From Planctomycetota bacterium (GTDB lineage Bacteria; Planctomycetota; Phycisphaerae; Sedimentisphaerales; Anaerobacaceae), in assembly GCA_019456145.1 (NCBI GenBank), contig VRUL01000007.1, positions 124,001-188,000 of the forward strand: a DNA stretch of 64,000 nt, read 5' to 3'. Shown here piece after piece: positions 46,141 through 55,530 of this stretch. The notes beneath the pieces were generated by a model. It had not been told where the DNA came from. It saw nothing but the letters and a program-made list of their open reading frames with translations, and did no database searches. Numbering within the stretch: the first letter of the stretch is position 1; each line of letters starts with the position of its first letter. The translations under genes and the position numbers were made by a program.

Positions 46141-47742
46141 TTATTTGTTGGCGAGATGTCGCATTAGAAATTGCCACCCATATGAGAACGCAAACCATGA
46201 TGCGGCGACAGCCAAAGCCCATTTCCATAATCCGGGCCACGCTTTGAGACCAACCCACGGCCCTTTTGCATCCGACAGCGTATATATCGTCAGGTTCTTA
46301 AGATCAATCATCGGTGTTCGCTTTTGCTCGAAAATACTTGCTGTGAAAAAGATGACGATAGTGGCAATAAAGGAAAAGACTCCGATGTACGCAAAATTAA
46401 TATCAGTGAATGAATCCAGCGTTATAGTAAGGGCGACACTACTTATCATTGCGATGAATGCCGACCATGGCGCGATCCTTTTCGTAAACATTCCGATCAG
46501 ATAGATCGCTATAACAACTCCGAAAACATAGGCGTAAAAATCCTGAATAAATCCCATCACCGAGTCGGCTTTCCGAATGACCGGCATAAGTGCCAGCGTA
46601 AGGAGTATTGTCAGAACCTCTGTGATACGCACGACTTTTTTCAACTCATCGGGTTTTGCATTTTTTCTGATAATTCGTAAATAGAAGTCATCCGCAAAAA
46701 GCGCCGAAGAGGCTGTCAGCATTCCGTCAACCGTAGAGAGCAATGCCGCCATCAGACCCGCAATTAATAAGCCTCGCAAGCCCACAGGAACCAATTCCAT
46801 GATTGCCATAACAAATGCTTCGTCCGGCAGGATGTCGGGCATTTTTATACGCATCATGCAGCCAACTAAAAACGATGCCAGCGGATAAAATACGGCAAGA
46901 ATAGCCACAGCAAGAAGGCCTTTCTGTGCGTGAGCTTCACTTTTGGCAGTAAGCAGCCGCTGGGCCATCGAAAAATTACAGGACAACCAGGCCAGCCCCG
47001 TAATCGGAGCCCAGGTCAAAATTGCCTGTGTTGGAAAGAATTTTTTTGTCACCAGCGACCAGTCGGAAGGCGGAACGATTGAGTGGATACTCACGCCGGC
47101 CTTTGTAATTACAGTTGAATTTGCAAGAACACCAAGCCCGCCGACCTTATAGACGACAGCAATAATCACTATTATTAAAGTAATTATTACGAATATCCCC
47201 TGATAGAAATCCATGGTCAGTACTGTTTTCATGCCGCCAAGAATCACATAGAAACCAATAATGGCCGAAATGAGAATCACGCTTGCCATCAGGGACCAAT
47301 TGAGAAAGTCCTTCAAAAGAAGTGCTCCAAGGTAAACCGCACCAGCTAGCGTTATGATCAATGTGGCCGTCAGCAGCAAGGAAAACAGGGCCCGGCATGG
47401 CAGGCTGAAACGTTTCTCAAGGTACTCAGGGGTAGTAACTATTTTTGACCGCCAGTAAATCGGGATGATAAACATTGCCGCGAACCAGGCGGTGAACCAC
47501 ATATGCACGCTGTTCCACTGGATTATGTAGAAACCCCAGAGAAATCCCAGTCCGCACAAACTGAGAATGGCAGGATCGGCGGCCATCGCAAACAAGGCAA
47601 ACGCAACCTGGTACCATGTTCTGTCACGTCCTCCTGTAATAAAGTCTCCTGCGGATGCCTTCTTGTAGTGTTGACTGATAAAATAGCCGGCGATAAATAC
47701 TATCAGGAAATAGGCGCCAACAATTATCGAATCGATTTTCAT
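46141..47742 (-). CDS. Sodium:solute symporter (SSS family)
   Basis: A 533-residue inner-membrane protein with about 13 hydrophobic segments, beginning with IIVGAYFLIVFIAGYFI. The family consensus area is near GLRGLLIAGLMAALLSTVDG (about 325-345), the SSS core in helix 8 that carries Na-site serines. It takes up an organic solute, possibly a sugar or carboxylate, with sodium; the substrate is unknown. AAGGA is 8 bases upstream of the ATG. Neighbours are a URO-D-family gene upstream and a propeller gene downstream, all on the minus strand. Confidence 0.88.
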   Translation of the reverse strand: MKIDSIIVGAYFLIVFIAGYFISQHYKKASAGDFITGGRDRTWYQVAFALFAMAADPAILSLCGLGFLWGFYIIQWNSVHMWFTAWFAAMFIIPIYWRSKIVTTPEYLEKRFSLPCRALFSLLLTATLIITLAGAVYLGALLLKDFLNWSLMASVILISAIIGFYVILGGMKTVLTMDFYQGIFVIITLIIVIIAVVYKVGGLGVLANSTVITKAGVSIHSIVPPSDWSLVTKKFFPTQAILTWAPITGLAWLSCNFSMAQRLLTAKSEAHAQKGLLAVAILAVFYPLASFLVGCMMRIKMPDILPDEAFVMAIMELVPVGLRGLLIAGLMAALLSTVDGMLTASSALFADDFYLRIIRKNAKPDELKKVVRITEVLTILLTLALMPVIRKADSVMGFIQDFYAYVFGVVIAIYLIGMFTKRIAPWSAFIAMISSVALTITLDSFTDINFAYIGVFSFIATIVIFFTASIFEQKRTPMIDLKNLTIYTLSDAKGPWVGLKAWPGLWKWALAVAASWFAFSYGWQFLMRHLANK

Positions 47743-47832
47743 AAAATAGTTCCTTGTACGGCTGCACGTTGTAGCGTCATTGTGCCATTGTTAAGATGTT
47801 GCAGCAATCTTTTTCTGATTCAAATGATTCTT

Positions 47833-48873
47833 CTAATATCGGCCATGCTTTCTTGCTGCATCCGACAAGGCCTGCAGATTCTCTACAGGCGTGTCCCTTG
47901 CCAAAAGACAGCCTGAACTCAAAATAAGACCGCATTCGGGTTTGCAGATATTGATTATTGCTTCAGCAGCCTTTAACACCATCTCAGGAGTGCCTGAGAA
48001 CATCTCCCATGTATCAAGGTTTCCAATAATTGTCACCTTATTCCTGGTCATTTTCCTTGCTTTTGAGAAATCAGTTTTATGATCGATCTCCCATATTGGA
48101 GCACCAGCCTCCAACCATTTGGGAATAATCGGGTCGGTATGTCCGCAGATATGAATAGAATATGGGATTCCAATTTGATTACACCTTTCGGCCATCTGTT
48201 TTTCATACGGCAGGCAGTATTCCTCATAAGTCGCCGGCGAGCAGACCGACGGCCCGGCAATAGAGTCGCCTGTTGTAACAACGTGAGCACCAGCGGCCTG
48301 TAATGCCTTAATAAACTCCCACTGGCAATCATTGCAGTATTGCAATAGTTTATGTAATTGTCCTTTCAATTTTTCATCTGATGCCGCACAGGCGATATCC
48401 ATGAAAAAATCTTCCATACCACGCATCATGGATGCAAGACTGAAAGCCCCCTGATCGGCCCGCCCCACAACAAGATACTCATTGCCTATTTTTTCAGCAA
48501 CCTTCTTAACCGTATCGACCCAAACCGGCAATCTCCCATCTTTGGCGGGGTCGGGTAGTTTGAGTTTGTCGATGTTGTCATAATTTTCCAGACAGCCGAC
48601 CTTCCATCTTGGGCATTCTGTTTCTGAATATTGGACTCCAACACCAACAGCTTCGGCCAGGCATACCGTATCACCGCCAATTATCACTCCATCATAATCA
48701 AATCTCTGGCGCTGTTGGATTATTGCGGAGGCCCGTTTATCGGCATCTTTTGCGTATTCTATACAATTTAATCCGGCTAAGTATGCGGCAACTTGTGCGT
48801 CCTGGGGAATGACAGGTACTCTGTCAGGTATTTCATGATTTATCACACACATACATCTCTTGAGAGAATTCAT
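47833..48873 (-). CDS. Uroporphyrinogen decarboxylase (URO-D)-family protein
   Basis: A 346-residue cytoplasmic TIM-barrel of the URO-D/MtaA-like superfamily. Typical parts are GDSIAGPSVCSPATYEEYCLPYEK (split here as VTTGDSIAGPSVCSP and ATYEEYCLPYEK), IPYSIHICGHTDPI with the methyltransferase-type HICG motif (about 246-249), and the end GLILSSGCLLARDTPVENLQ. The zinc/corrinoid-type HICG and C-terminal SGC pattern fit methylcobamide-type methyltransferases rather than haem synthesis. The URO-D arginine-rich substrate loop was not found. The start ATG 48873 has AGAAAGGA 9 bases upstream. No corrinoid protein gene is adjacent. Confidence 0.8.
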   Translation of the reverse strand: MNSLKRCMCVINHEIPDRVPVIPQDAQVAAYLAGLNCIEYAKDADKRASAIIQQRQRFDYDGVIIGGDTVCLAEAVGVGVQYSETECPRWKVGCLENYDNIDKLKLPDPAKDGRLPVWVDTVKKVAEKIGNEYLVVGRADQGAFSLASMMRGMEDFFMDIACAASDEKLKGQLHKLLQYCNDCQWEFIKALQAAGAHVVTTGDSIAGPSVCSPATYEEYCLPYEKQMAERCNQIGIPYSIHICGHTDPIIPKWLEAGAPIWEIDHKTDFSKARKMTRNKVTIIGNLDTWEMFSGTPEMVLKAAEAIINICKPECGLILSSGCLLARDTPVENLQALSDAARKHGRY

Positions 48874-48891
48874 TGTCTTTTTTCCTTTCTT

Positions 48892-49071
48892 TCAAGAGGC
48901 AATACCTTCGGCCGTAACTTTACCTACAGAAGTTAATCCTTTACAAACTATTGCCCTGAAATCGATATCTATTGTTTGACGCCCTTTGATTCTCATGGCG
49001 GTTCCGTTGAGAATAATTTTATCATTCTCAGGATTACCTGTAAGTAATTCCATGCTTGTGTTGTATACCAT
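48892..49071 (-). CDS. Small hypothetical or truncated protein upstream of the URO-D gene
   Basis: A short frame of 59 codons from ATG 49071 (76 from TTG 49122), ending 18 bases before the URO-D gene. It is mixed hydrophilic with a recurring beta pattern (IILNGTAMRIKG, IDIDFRAIVCKG). I do not recognise it, and no ribosome site is clear. Its position next to R1 copy A suggests it may be the 3' remnant of a larger gene destroyed by rearrangement. Confidence 0.25.
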   Translation of the reverse strand: MVYNTSMELLTGNPENDKIILNGTAMRIKGRQTIDIDFRAIVCKGLTSVGKVTAEGIAS

Positions 49072-49122
49072 GCCATAAACGTGCCGAAAAAGCAATTGGG
49101 TACGGGAGCACCTATTGGCCAA

Positions 49123-49548
49123 ATCAGTTGTACACCCCTGGACACCTGGTTGCTTTTACAAAGCCGGGGATAAGCCAGAAAAGAGAAACGAGTGTCGAGT
49201 CAAATTATTAGAGGCGGAAGGCAAGTCCCAATAGAAGACTTCTTGTGAAACGTGTGCTAAGTCAAGCTGCTGGTGAAAGAGGACATTGAATCCTTTATTG
49301 GCCCGATATTTTTTTGTAAATTGCAATATTCAGCCAAAAAATGAGATATATCCGGACCCGATTTAAGAAAAATCAGTATTTGTAGTGACAAAATGGAGAC
49401 ACGATTTTTCGAAGAATCCTGAAGTTTTCCAACTCAAGAAAAGGGTGTCTCGTGGTATAGTCTCTTGCTTAAATGCTTCAGTCAAGACGCACGGATATTG
49501 ATTGTAATATTGATAAATCAATCACAAACGGAGTAGATTAGGAACAGA
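49123..49548. other. Gap between the small frame and the EEP gene, holding R1 copy A
   Basis: 426 bases. The left 180 bases show nothing recognisable. The rest contains the R1 repeat (49365-49492). Confidence 0.5.
49365..49492 (+). repeat. R1 dispersed repeat, copy A
   Basis: A core GTAGTGACA ... GGAGACACG (49382-49403) and, about 40 bases on, AAAGGGTGTCTCG. The GAGACAC/GTGTCTC arms form an inverted repeat. The copy continues with TGGTATAGT, CTTAAATG and TCAGTCAAGAC blocks, which are shared with copy C at 59185-59235 but not copy B. TGGTATAGT resembles an extended -10. Confidence 0.6.
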
Positions 49549-50955
49549 TCAATTTCCTGGGGGACCTGAAAACTGAAAATCGACAGTTATTAAGAGGTGA
49601 TCGCTCAGTTTGCTATCGGCGACATCCAATTTCAGTTGCTTGAGTTCCGTTCGATTCAAAAGCTCGGAATCGAGTATGAATCCATTTTTGGGCACAAGAG
49701 TCCTGGTGCTGTAGATAATGTAATCCAGCTTGCCCGGTGAAAAGGAGGCACGCGAACCTCCACGCCAGGTAATAACAGATTCGCCAATCAAGTTGGGTAT
49801 CAACCAATCTTTCAAGCCATAAACCTTCTTGTCGATTATCAGATCTAAAGGCGTCCTGGATCCAACCAAGTTGAAATCACCGACAATTACTATTCCAGAT
49901 TTTGTGCCGTGCGCATCATCTTCATCATATTGTCCCCTGTAAATTTCATCGATAGTGACAATAATATCATTTATCTGCCGGATGCGGAGGCGGTCCTCTT
50001 TGCTGCCAATGTATCCCATAGCCGAAAGATGAGCATTAATTATGAATAGATAGTTTTCGGCCGATTTGATATACGCCGCTGCATACCTGTTATTTTTTGA
50101 CGGCAATATATTCAGGGGATACTTCGATGCAATGACATTGCCGTGTATTTTGTGGATATGCCATGGATTTTTGTTTTTCAGTGGCATTAAACGTTTCAAG
50201 ATTTCACCGTGACCTTCGGTTTTCCATTCCTCCTGAAAACAATAGATGTCACCGTTGACAGAATTCAGCAGACGGCCCATGGCGTCTTCTCGATCAGGAT
50301 CGCTCAAACCTTCGAAATATGTATTGAAACTCACTATTCTTACGTCTGTTCCAAGGTCTCGGCGATGAGATCGGCGTTTAGGTGTTTCCGAGGATTGTGA
50401 AAATGTAAATGTAACCGGGGCGCTGAGCTGATCGGAGCCGTTAAATTGAATGCTTATGGCATCGCCACGATCAATATTGAATTCACTCAGGTCAATTTGT
50501 ATTTCGAATTCATTCTGGGCATAGGTCGGCCCGACAACGTACTTCAAACGATCCCAGGGGATTCGTTCCTTTAAGTCGTCGTTTAGAAAGGCCCGCCTGC
50601 CTCTCGTATCCAGCATCAGTTGTTTATTGTTCGGCAGATCGATTATGACCAATAAAGTTCCTTCTGCCCTCGGACCGTTTTGGAGGTTCAGGAGGCTAAC
50701 CACGTCAAACCTAAGATAGAGGATAGAGCCCTGACTCGCGGCATATACTTTCGTAATATCAAACGCGCCGTTGGCGTCCCCCTTAGGATCATATGCACAT
50801 ACTTTGACATCTTTCCAGTCTTTAAACTCCCCATCAATTCTCACGACCGATGCTGACAGCTTGCCTATTAAGATCAGTGAAAAAGTAATTGCAAATAGAA
50901 AAGATTGAATCCATCTACAGCCCCACGATTTTCCGTTTAACACTTCTGAAAACAT
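49549..50955 (-). CDS. Secreted endonuclease/exonuclease/phosphatase-family protein with CBM9-like domain
   Basis: A 468-residue exported protein. After a signal peptide (about 1-34) comes a CBM9/DOMON-like beta domain (about 35-165, RIDGEFKDWKDVKV). A DNase-I-like EEP domain follows (about 203-465): VSFNTYFEG (metal region), CFQEEW with catalytic Glu, NAHLSAMGY, GDFNLVG, LDYIIYS and SDHLLITV near the end, in family order. It could be a secreted nuclease or phosphodiesterase. A sugar-phosphate or phospholipid substrate is also possible. I chose ATG 50955 because GAAAGG lies 7 bases upstream. It starts 25 bases downstream of an orphan transporter fragment. Confidence 0.82.
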   Translation of the reverse strand: MFSEVLNGKSWGCRWIQSFLFAITFSLILIGKLSASVVRIDGEFKDWKDVKVCAYDPKGDANGAFDITKVYAASQGSILYLRFDVVSLLNLQNGPRAEGTLLVIIDLPNNKQLMLDTRGRRAFLNDDLKERIPWDRLKYVVGPTYAQNEFEIQIDLSEFNIDRGDAISIQFNGSDQLSAPVTFTFSQSSETPKRRSHRRDLGTDVRIVSFNTYFEGLSDPDREDAMGRLLNSVNGDIYCFQEEWKTEGHGEILKRLMPLKNKNPWHIHKIHGNVIASKYPLNILPSKNNRYAAAYIKSAENYLFIINAHLSAMGYIGSKEDRLRIRQINDIIVTIDEIYRGQYDEDDAHGTKSGIVIVGDFNLVGSRTPLDLIIDKKVYGLKDWLIPNLIGESVITWRGGSRASFSPGKLDYIIYSTRTLVPKNGFILDSELLNRTELKQLKLDVADSKLSDHLLITVDFQFSGPPGN

Positions 50956-50979
50956 TTTCTGGCCTTTCAATTCCACATT

Positions 50980-51096
50980 TCAAAACAGTATCCCTACAAT
51001 ACATGCGGTCGTAAAGGCAGCTAATGTACCGCCGACCATGGAGCGCAAGCTTAGTTGGGCGATGTCCTCCCGGCGGGATGGGACCATAGCAAACGC
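50980..51096 (-). pseudogene. Orphan C-terminus of a NupC-type concentrative nucleoside transporter
   Basis: An in-frame stretch encoding AFAMVPSRREDIAQL then SLRSMVGGTLAAFTTACIVG and a stop. This matches the conserved end of concentrative nucleoside transporters (APSRR.DIA.L..RA..GGTLA...TA.IAGIL). Everything upstream in the frame is missing (TAA just before), so about 90 percent of the gene has been lost. A ribosome site and start are absent. It marks a deletion or rearrangement junction next to repeats R1 and R2. Confidence 0.7.
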
Positions 51097-51229
51097 TTAC
51101 ATTATATCAGTCGAGTAGGCGTAGTACAGTCTTCTTTTTGGGCATGCATTGCACTCTCCGTTGCCATCGCATGCGCAACATACATTGAATCCGCGATTTG
51201 TTGAAAAATAGTTGATGTTTAACGTCTTC

Positions 51230-51322
51230 AGAACTCGTAAAATCAGCATTTGTGGAGACATTTTGGAGACACGAATTTCCAAAGAATTCTGACCTTTTGC
51301 AGCTTATGAGAAGGGTGTCTTG
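51230..51322 (+). repeat. R1 dispersed repeat, copy B
   Basis: Shares AAAATCAGCATTTGT, GACATTTTGGAGACACG and AGAAGGGTGTCTTG with copies A and C. It lacks the TGGTATAGT extension. It is followed after 35 bases by R2 copy 1. Confidence 0.6.
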
Positions 51323-51355
51323 AACAATAATCCATTGTGCTGGGATCAAATAATG

Positions 51356-51405
51356 GGATTTCGGGTTATACTGCGATTGTAGGTCCGCCACGAAAGCTGA
51401 TGTGG
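51356..51405 (+). repeat. R2 dispersed repeat, copy 1 (3' part)
   Basis: TTTCGGGTTAT ... TTGTAGGTCCGCC then GCCACGAAAGCTGAT. The last block is identical in copy 3 (61821-61839 region). It lies about 140 bases upstream of the HzsA-like gene. Confidence 0.55.
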
Positions 51406-51543
51406 ACAATCCCAGTAAAAAATGGATTGATGGAATTATAATACTTGATTATATAAATAAAGAATCCCGGTACTAATTTCTCCATCGAAACAGTATAATA
51501 TATTGGTAGAACTCGAAGCCAAGATTTTAGTAGGAAGTACTCT

Positions 51544-54500
51544 ATGAATCGTCGTTTGTATTTTTCACAGATAGGCCGGATAAAGAGTTCTAACAAAACA
51601 GGGAATATGATAGTAATTCTGACTATTATGTACCTGCTGAGTTCCACATCTGTCTTATTCGGTAACACTTCTTCCCATATATCATTAATCGAGCAGGATT
51701 GGCTTCGGCAGGCAGAGGCGTGGATCGAACCAACGAAACCGGCTCAGACGTTCGAAGATGCGCAGGGCGCAGTTGATGACATTAAGAATGGAACGTATGG
51801 ATTTCATGTAGGGCATGAGCCGAATCCCTGGTGGCAAGTCGATCTCGGAACCGAGCGACCGGCGGTTTCTCGGATCGTAATTTATAATCGACTCGACTAT
51901 GCACCCGGGCTACATAATTCGAATCATATGATTATTTTGAGCTCGAATGATTGTAAAGACTGGACGATACGTTACCGTAATCCGGGTAAATTTTTCGGAG
52001 GTGTATCGAAGGCCCCGCCGCTGGAGGTTCGGTTTGATTCAGCACCATTGCAAGTCCGGTTTATTCGATTGCAGATTCCGAGTATGAAACCAATCTTTTT
52101 TCATCTGGATGAAGTGGAGATCTATGGGCCCCAGGATCCAAAACATAATCTGGCATCAGGTAAGCCAGTGGATCAAAGCAGTATAAGTCCCTGGTCCACA
52201 GCTAAAGGGAGAGCGCAAATAAAGCCGGTTAAGGTGTTTCCTACAGTATATTTCCTAAAACGCGGGCATAAACTGGCGAACGATTTACAGTCGATGGGAG
52301 TGGATACCCAATCTTTTACTTTAGGGCTGAAAAAGTTAGCTGCCCAATTGAAGAAACTTAATCCTAATGCTTCTGAAGAAACACGGCGGAGCTTGTATCT
52401 GCAGGTTCGAGGTGTGGTGCGAAAGCTGGCTTTTACCAATCCACTTTTGAATTTTTCGGAACTTCTTTTTGTTAAGCGGTTCACACAGGAGACATATCCG
52501 GATATATGTCTTAATCATATGCCATGGGTGTCACGACCGGGTGGGGATATTTGTATTGCGCGATTGTCGAGTAACGAGGTGGAGCCGTCTGTTCGTAACC
52601 TTCTGAAGGGATCCCTGGGGCCGGGACATGTACACGGTATGGACCTGTGGTGGGACGCGGATCGGGTAGTGTTCGGTTACGCCAAGGCAAAAAGTGATCA
52701 GCCTCCGGCGGGCTGGAAAGATCGAAGGACAAACTATGATCTTCGGCGGACTGAAGAGCCAATTCACATTTTTGAGATTGGAATCAAGGGTGAAGGTTTA
52801 AAGCAAATCACCGACGGTCAGTGGAGTGACCTGGATCCTACATATTCACCGAATGGAGATATCGTATTCGTTTCGGAACGGTGCGGTTGTTCGTTGCAAT
52901 GCAACGAGTACGATAAAGATGAAACATCGTGTAATCTGTTTGTGTGCCGGCCGGACGGTTCGAACATTAGGTGGATGAGCGTATCTAAAGATGGCGATTA
53001 CTTACCGCACTGCCTGGACGATGGAACAATTGGTTATACACGGTGGGAATACCAGGAGCGAAACTGGGCGAACATACAATCCATCTGGATTATTCGACCA
53101 GACGGAACGGGAGCGGATGCTCTGTTCAAACAGCATTTGAATGATCCGTGGGCACTGGAGGACGTTCGTTCCATTCCGGGGACAAGCACAGGTAAGCTGG
53201 TATCGATTGCTACGGGTCACCATACACTGGCAGTTGGTCCAGTGGTTATCATAACGCCTAGCGTTGGGATGAATAATCCGCAAGCGATAGAAATCGTAAC
53301 ACCTGGTGTGAAACCACCTGAGGGTGGCATGTCGGGTACTCCAGCGGAGGAAGGCGGTGTGTTTGATCGGGGTGGATTCTACTCGACACCGTGGCCTTTG
53401 TCGGATAAATATTTCCTGGCTTCATATTCATACTCGAACCAACAAACCGAACCAGCTGGATATGGGATCTATCTTATTGACGTGTTCGGAACAAAAGAAC
53501 TGATCTATCGGGACCCGAAAATTTCAAGTTTTATCCCAATTCCATTGCGACAGCGCCCCCGACCGCCGATTCTCCCTGATCTTACTGATCCGAATAAGGA
53601 TTTCGCTATTTGTTCGGTGACAAATGTGACACATGGGGTGGAGGGAGTGACCGCCGACCGAGCGAGATATCTTCGGATTTCTCATCGTCTGCAGTGGCCT
53701 TATGATAATCGCTATGGTGGCCATCGGTATATGGAGAAAGCGTATCCAAATAATTGGACACCGGCACGAGTGATCGGTACGGTACCGATTGAAACAGACG
53801 GTAGTGCGCATTTTCGAGTACCCATTGATACGCCTGTATATTTTCAACTGCTGGATGAGAATCACATGGAACTGCGACGGATGCGTTCGTTTGTCAGTTT
53901 TCAGCCAGGTGAGCTGCGCAGTTGTGTCGGTTGCCATGAAACACGCGCAGAAGCACCAATTATCGATCGGATGACAAAGGCACAGTTACGAGAACCATCC
54001 GAACCAATTCCCCCAGCCTGGGGTGACCAGCCGATTCATTTTCTGCGGGATATCCAACCGATTTTCAACAGACATTGTGTTTCATGTCATAGCGGTCTGA
54101 AACCGGCAGGTGGTCTGGATTTTCATGGCGGTTTGACTTTGGGGCCTAAACGAGGACCCGGGCATTCAGAACCTGTTCCTGGCTATGGTATGAATCGTGC
54201 GTTCGAGACGATTATACAACATAAACTGGTATCGTGGTCGCCGGTGCAGGGTGATGCACGGATCACACTACCTCTCCAATTCGGTTCTCATAAAAGTAAA
54301 TTAGTGCATGTGTTACGTAATGGAACATGCAGCAAGCGAGCAAAACTGAGTCCGAATGAATGGCGAACTCTGGTAACTTGGATCGATCTTAACGCTCCAT
54401 ATCATGATCGGTTCGTGAACAAAAGGCAGCAACCGGGCGCCTATAATCTACCGAACGATCAAGCGTTATTGAAAAAGATTAGTAATATCCATAAGCTTCG

Positions 54501-54807
54501 ATGCAATTCCTGTCATGACCCGGTAACAGTAACACGCGCCGATTGGATTGATATCCTTTCCCCTCATTTGAGTTTATTCCTGACAGCACCGCTGGCTAAG
54601 ACAGCTGGAGGTTCGGGCAAGTGCAGCGATGTGATCTATAAAAATACAAACGATCCGGACTACCAAATAATACTGAAGTTAGTAGATACTGCGGTTAAAA
54701 AAGCTTGGGAGTATCCGAGGCGGGATTTAAAGGCACTGAAACCATTTGAGCCGGTTGTTTGGAATCCCATTCCTGCGAAATCACGTTTTTTTACAAAAAA
54801 ACCTTAA
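51544..54807 (+). CDS. Very large HzsA-like multi-domain protein with three c-type haem motifs
   Basis: A 1087-residue exported protein. A signal peptide or anchor (about 20-40) is followed by an F5/8 type C-like domain (about 55-200, WWQVDLG, FFHLDEVEIYG). A central beta-propeller-like segment of the hydrazine-synthase-alpha-related type spans about 330-760 (GDIVFVSERC, DGTIGYTRWEYQ, GPVVIITPSVG). The C-terminal part has three CXXCH haem sites: CVGCH (794-798), CVSCH (845-849) and CNSCH (987-991). It probably transfers electrons or oxidises an organic substrate at the periplasm or surface. It is not evidence for anammox. AGGAAG is 6 bases upstream of the ATG. It appears monocistronic between repeats R1/R2 and R2. 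Confidence 0.82.
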   Translation: MNRRLYFSQIGRIKSSNKTGNMIVILTIMYLLSSTSVLFGNTSSHISLIEQDWLRQAEAWIEPTKPAQTFEDAQGAVDDIKNGTYGFHVGHEPNPWWQVDLGTERPAVSRIVIYNRLDYAPGLHNSNHMIILSSNDCKDWTIRYRNPGKFFGGVSKAPPLEVRFDSAPLQVRFIRLQIPSMKPIFFHLDEVEIYGPQDPKHNLASGKPVDQSSISPWSTAKGRAQIKPVKVFPTVYFLKRGHKLANDLQSMGVDTQSFTLGLKKLAAQLKKLNPNASEETRRSLYLQVRGVVRKLAFTNPLLNFSELLFVKRFTQETYPDICLNHMPWVSRPGGDICIARLSSNEVEPSVRNLLKGSLGPGHVHGMDLWWDADRVVFGYAKAKSDQPPAGWKDRRTNYDLRRTEEPIHIFEIGIKGEGLKQITDGQWSDLDPTYSPNGDIVFVSERCGCSLQCNEYDKDETSCNLFVCRPDGSNIRWMSVSKDGDYLPHCLDDGTIGYTRWEYQERNWANIQSIWIIRPDGTGADALFKQHLNDPWALEDVRSIPGTSTGKLVSIATGHHTLAVGPVVIITPSVGMNNPQAIEIVTPGVKPPEGGMSGTPAEEGGVFDRGGFYSTPWPLSDKYFLASYSYSNQQTEPAGYGIYLIDVFGTKELIYRDPKISSFIPIPLRQRPRPPILPDLTDPNKDFAICSVTNVTHGVEGVTADRARYLRISHRLQWPYDNRYGGHRYMEKAYPNNWTPARVIGTVPIETDGSAHFRVPIDTPVYFQLLDENHMELRRMRSFVSFQPGELRSCVGCHETRAEAPIIDRMTKAQLREPSEPIPPAWGDQPIHFLRDIQPIFNRHCVSCHSGLKPAGGLDFHGGLTLGPKRGPGHSEPVPGYGMNRAFETIIQHKLVSWSPVQGDARITLPLQFGSHKSKLVHVLRNGTCSKRAKLSPNEWRTLVTWIDLNAPYHDRFVNKRQQPGAYNLPNDQALLKKISNIHKLRCNSCHDPVTVTRADWIDILSPHLSLFLTAPLAKTAGGSGKCSDVIYKNTNDPDYQIILKLVDTAVKKAWEYPRRDLKALKPFEPVVWNPIPAKSRFFTKKP

Positions 54808-54980
54808 ATTGAAATGCCAAATGCCTAAGCAATAATACTCGTATTCAAGCGGTGGATCACAGTACTTTCTAATGGGATAGAGAGTTAAAGGAAATTTATC
54901 TGATAGAGTTTTTCGTTTTGACCTTTTCATCGTTCTTCTCCTTAAAAAAATAGTGTTTCAGTGAATGAAATCGAAACGTA

Positions 54981-55110
54981 CATTGAAACCTATCACAAAC
55001 TTTGACTATTTTATAACTCACTGCATACAAAGTGCTTATGATACGGGGATTTTTGTAGAATTGAGAGATAACGAGCTTTCGGGTTGTAGCCGGGTTGTAT
55101 GGTGCACCAA
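54981..55110 (+). repeat. R2 dispersed repeat, copy 2
   Basis: Shares with copy 3 the order CATTGAAACC, ATCACAAA, TTATAA, GCTTAT, ATTTTTGT, GAGATAAC, CTTTCGGGTTGTAG and GTGCACCA. Identity with copy 3 is roughly 70 percent by eye. Confidence 0.55.
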
Positions 55111-55251
55111 GCCCAAAAAGCCCATAAAAATCGAGCAAAAAACACGCTTAAATGAAAGAGCTTATATACGTCTACTCGACCACGAATTATAAGGCACTTC
55201 GCCGCTGCGTCTGAGGGTCAGCTAATCCTATAGAGCTTGTGGTCTTGAGGC

Positions 55252-55458
55252 ATGAATGGAGATTGGCCAGTCTTCCGGCGTGCTATCACTGGTGAGAAAA
55301 TCGCTTTGCATAGGATAAGATTTCCTGCTATACTTCCCAGACGTATTGCTGCTAATGTTGGTTATAAACAGCGAATCTCGATTAACGATGTCGAGTATGG
55401 TAAACGTGCTCAACTAACGTTGGTATGGAATGAAGCCTCAGTTTCTCTCTATTCGTAG
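55252..55458 (+). CDS. Short hypothetical open frame
   Basis: 68 codons, basic, with no membrane segment. I do not recognise it and there is no convincing ribosome site; it lies in a repeat-rich gap. It may be a chance frame or a fragment. Confidence 0.15.
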   Translation: MNGDWPVFRRAITGEKIALHRIRFPAILPRRIAANVGYKQRISINDVEYGKRAQLTLVWNEASVSLYS

Positions 55459-55530
55459 ATGAGAAAAGGGGCCTATGAGAAGTTTGATCACTGTGTCTTG
55501 TAGATTTTTTTGCTTAGTAGGAGGTCAAGT

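Larger units (their letters stand above)
54808..55530. other. Gap between the HzsA-like gene and the first Gfo/Idh gene
   Basis: About 720 bases. Contains R2 copy 2 (54981-55110) and two short open frames (54965-55192 and 55252-55458). The first is a translation of the repeat. The second has neither a ribosome site nor recognisable motifs. No promoter is clear. Confidence 0.5.

Noticed and set aside
51544..54807. Interpreting the HzsA-like gene as evidence for anammox
   Set aside because: The similarity is to a broadly distributed domain family and no other anammox genes are present.
54965..55192. 75-codon open frame after the HzsA-like gene
   Set aside because: It overlaps repeat R2 copy 2, which has no conserved frame in its other copies.
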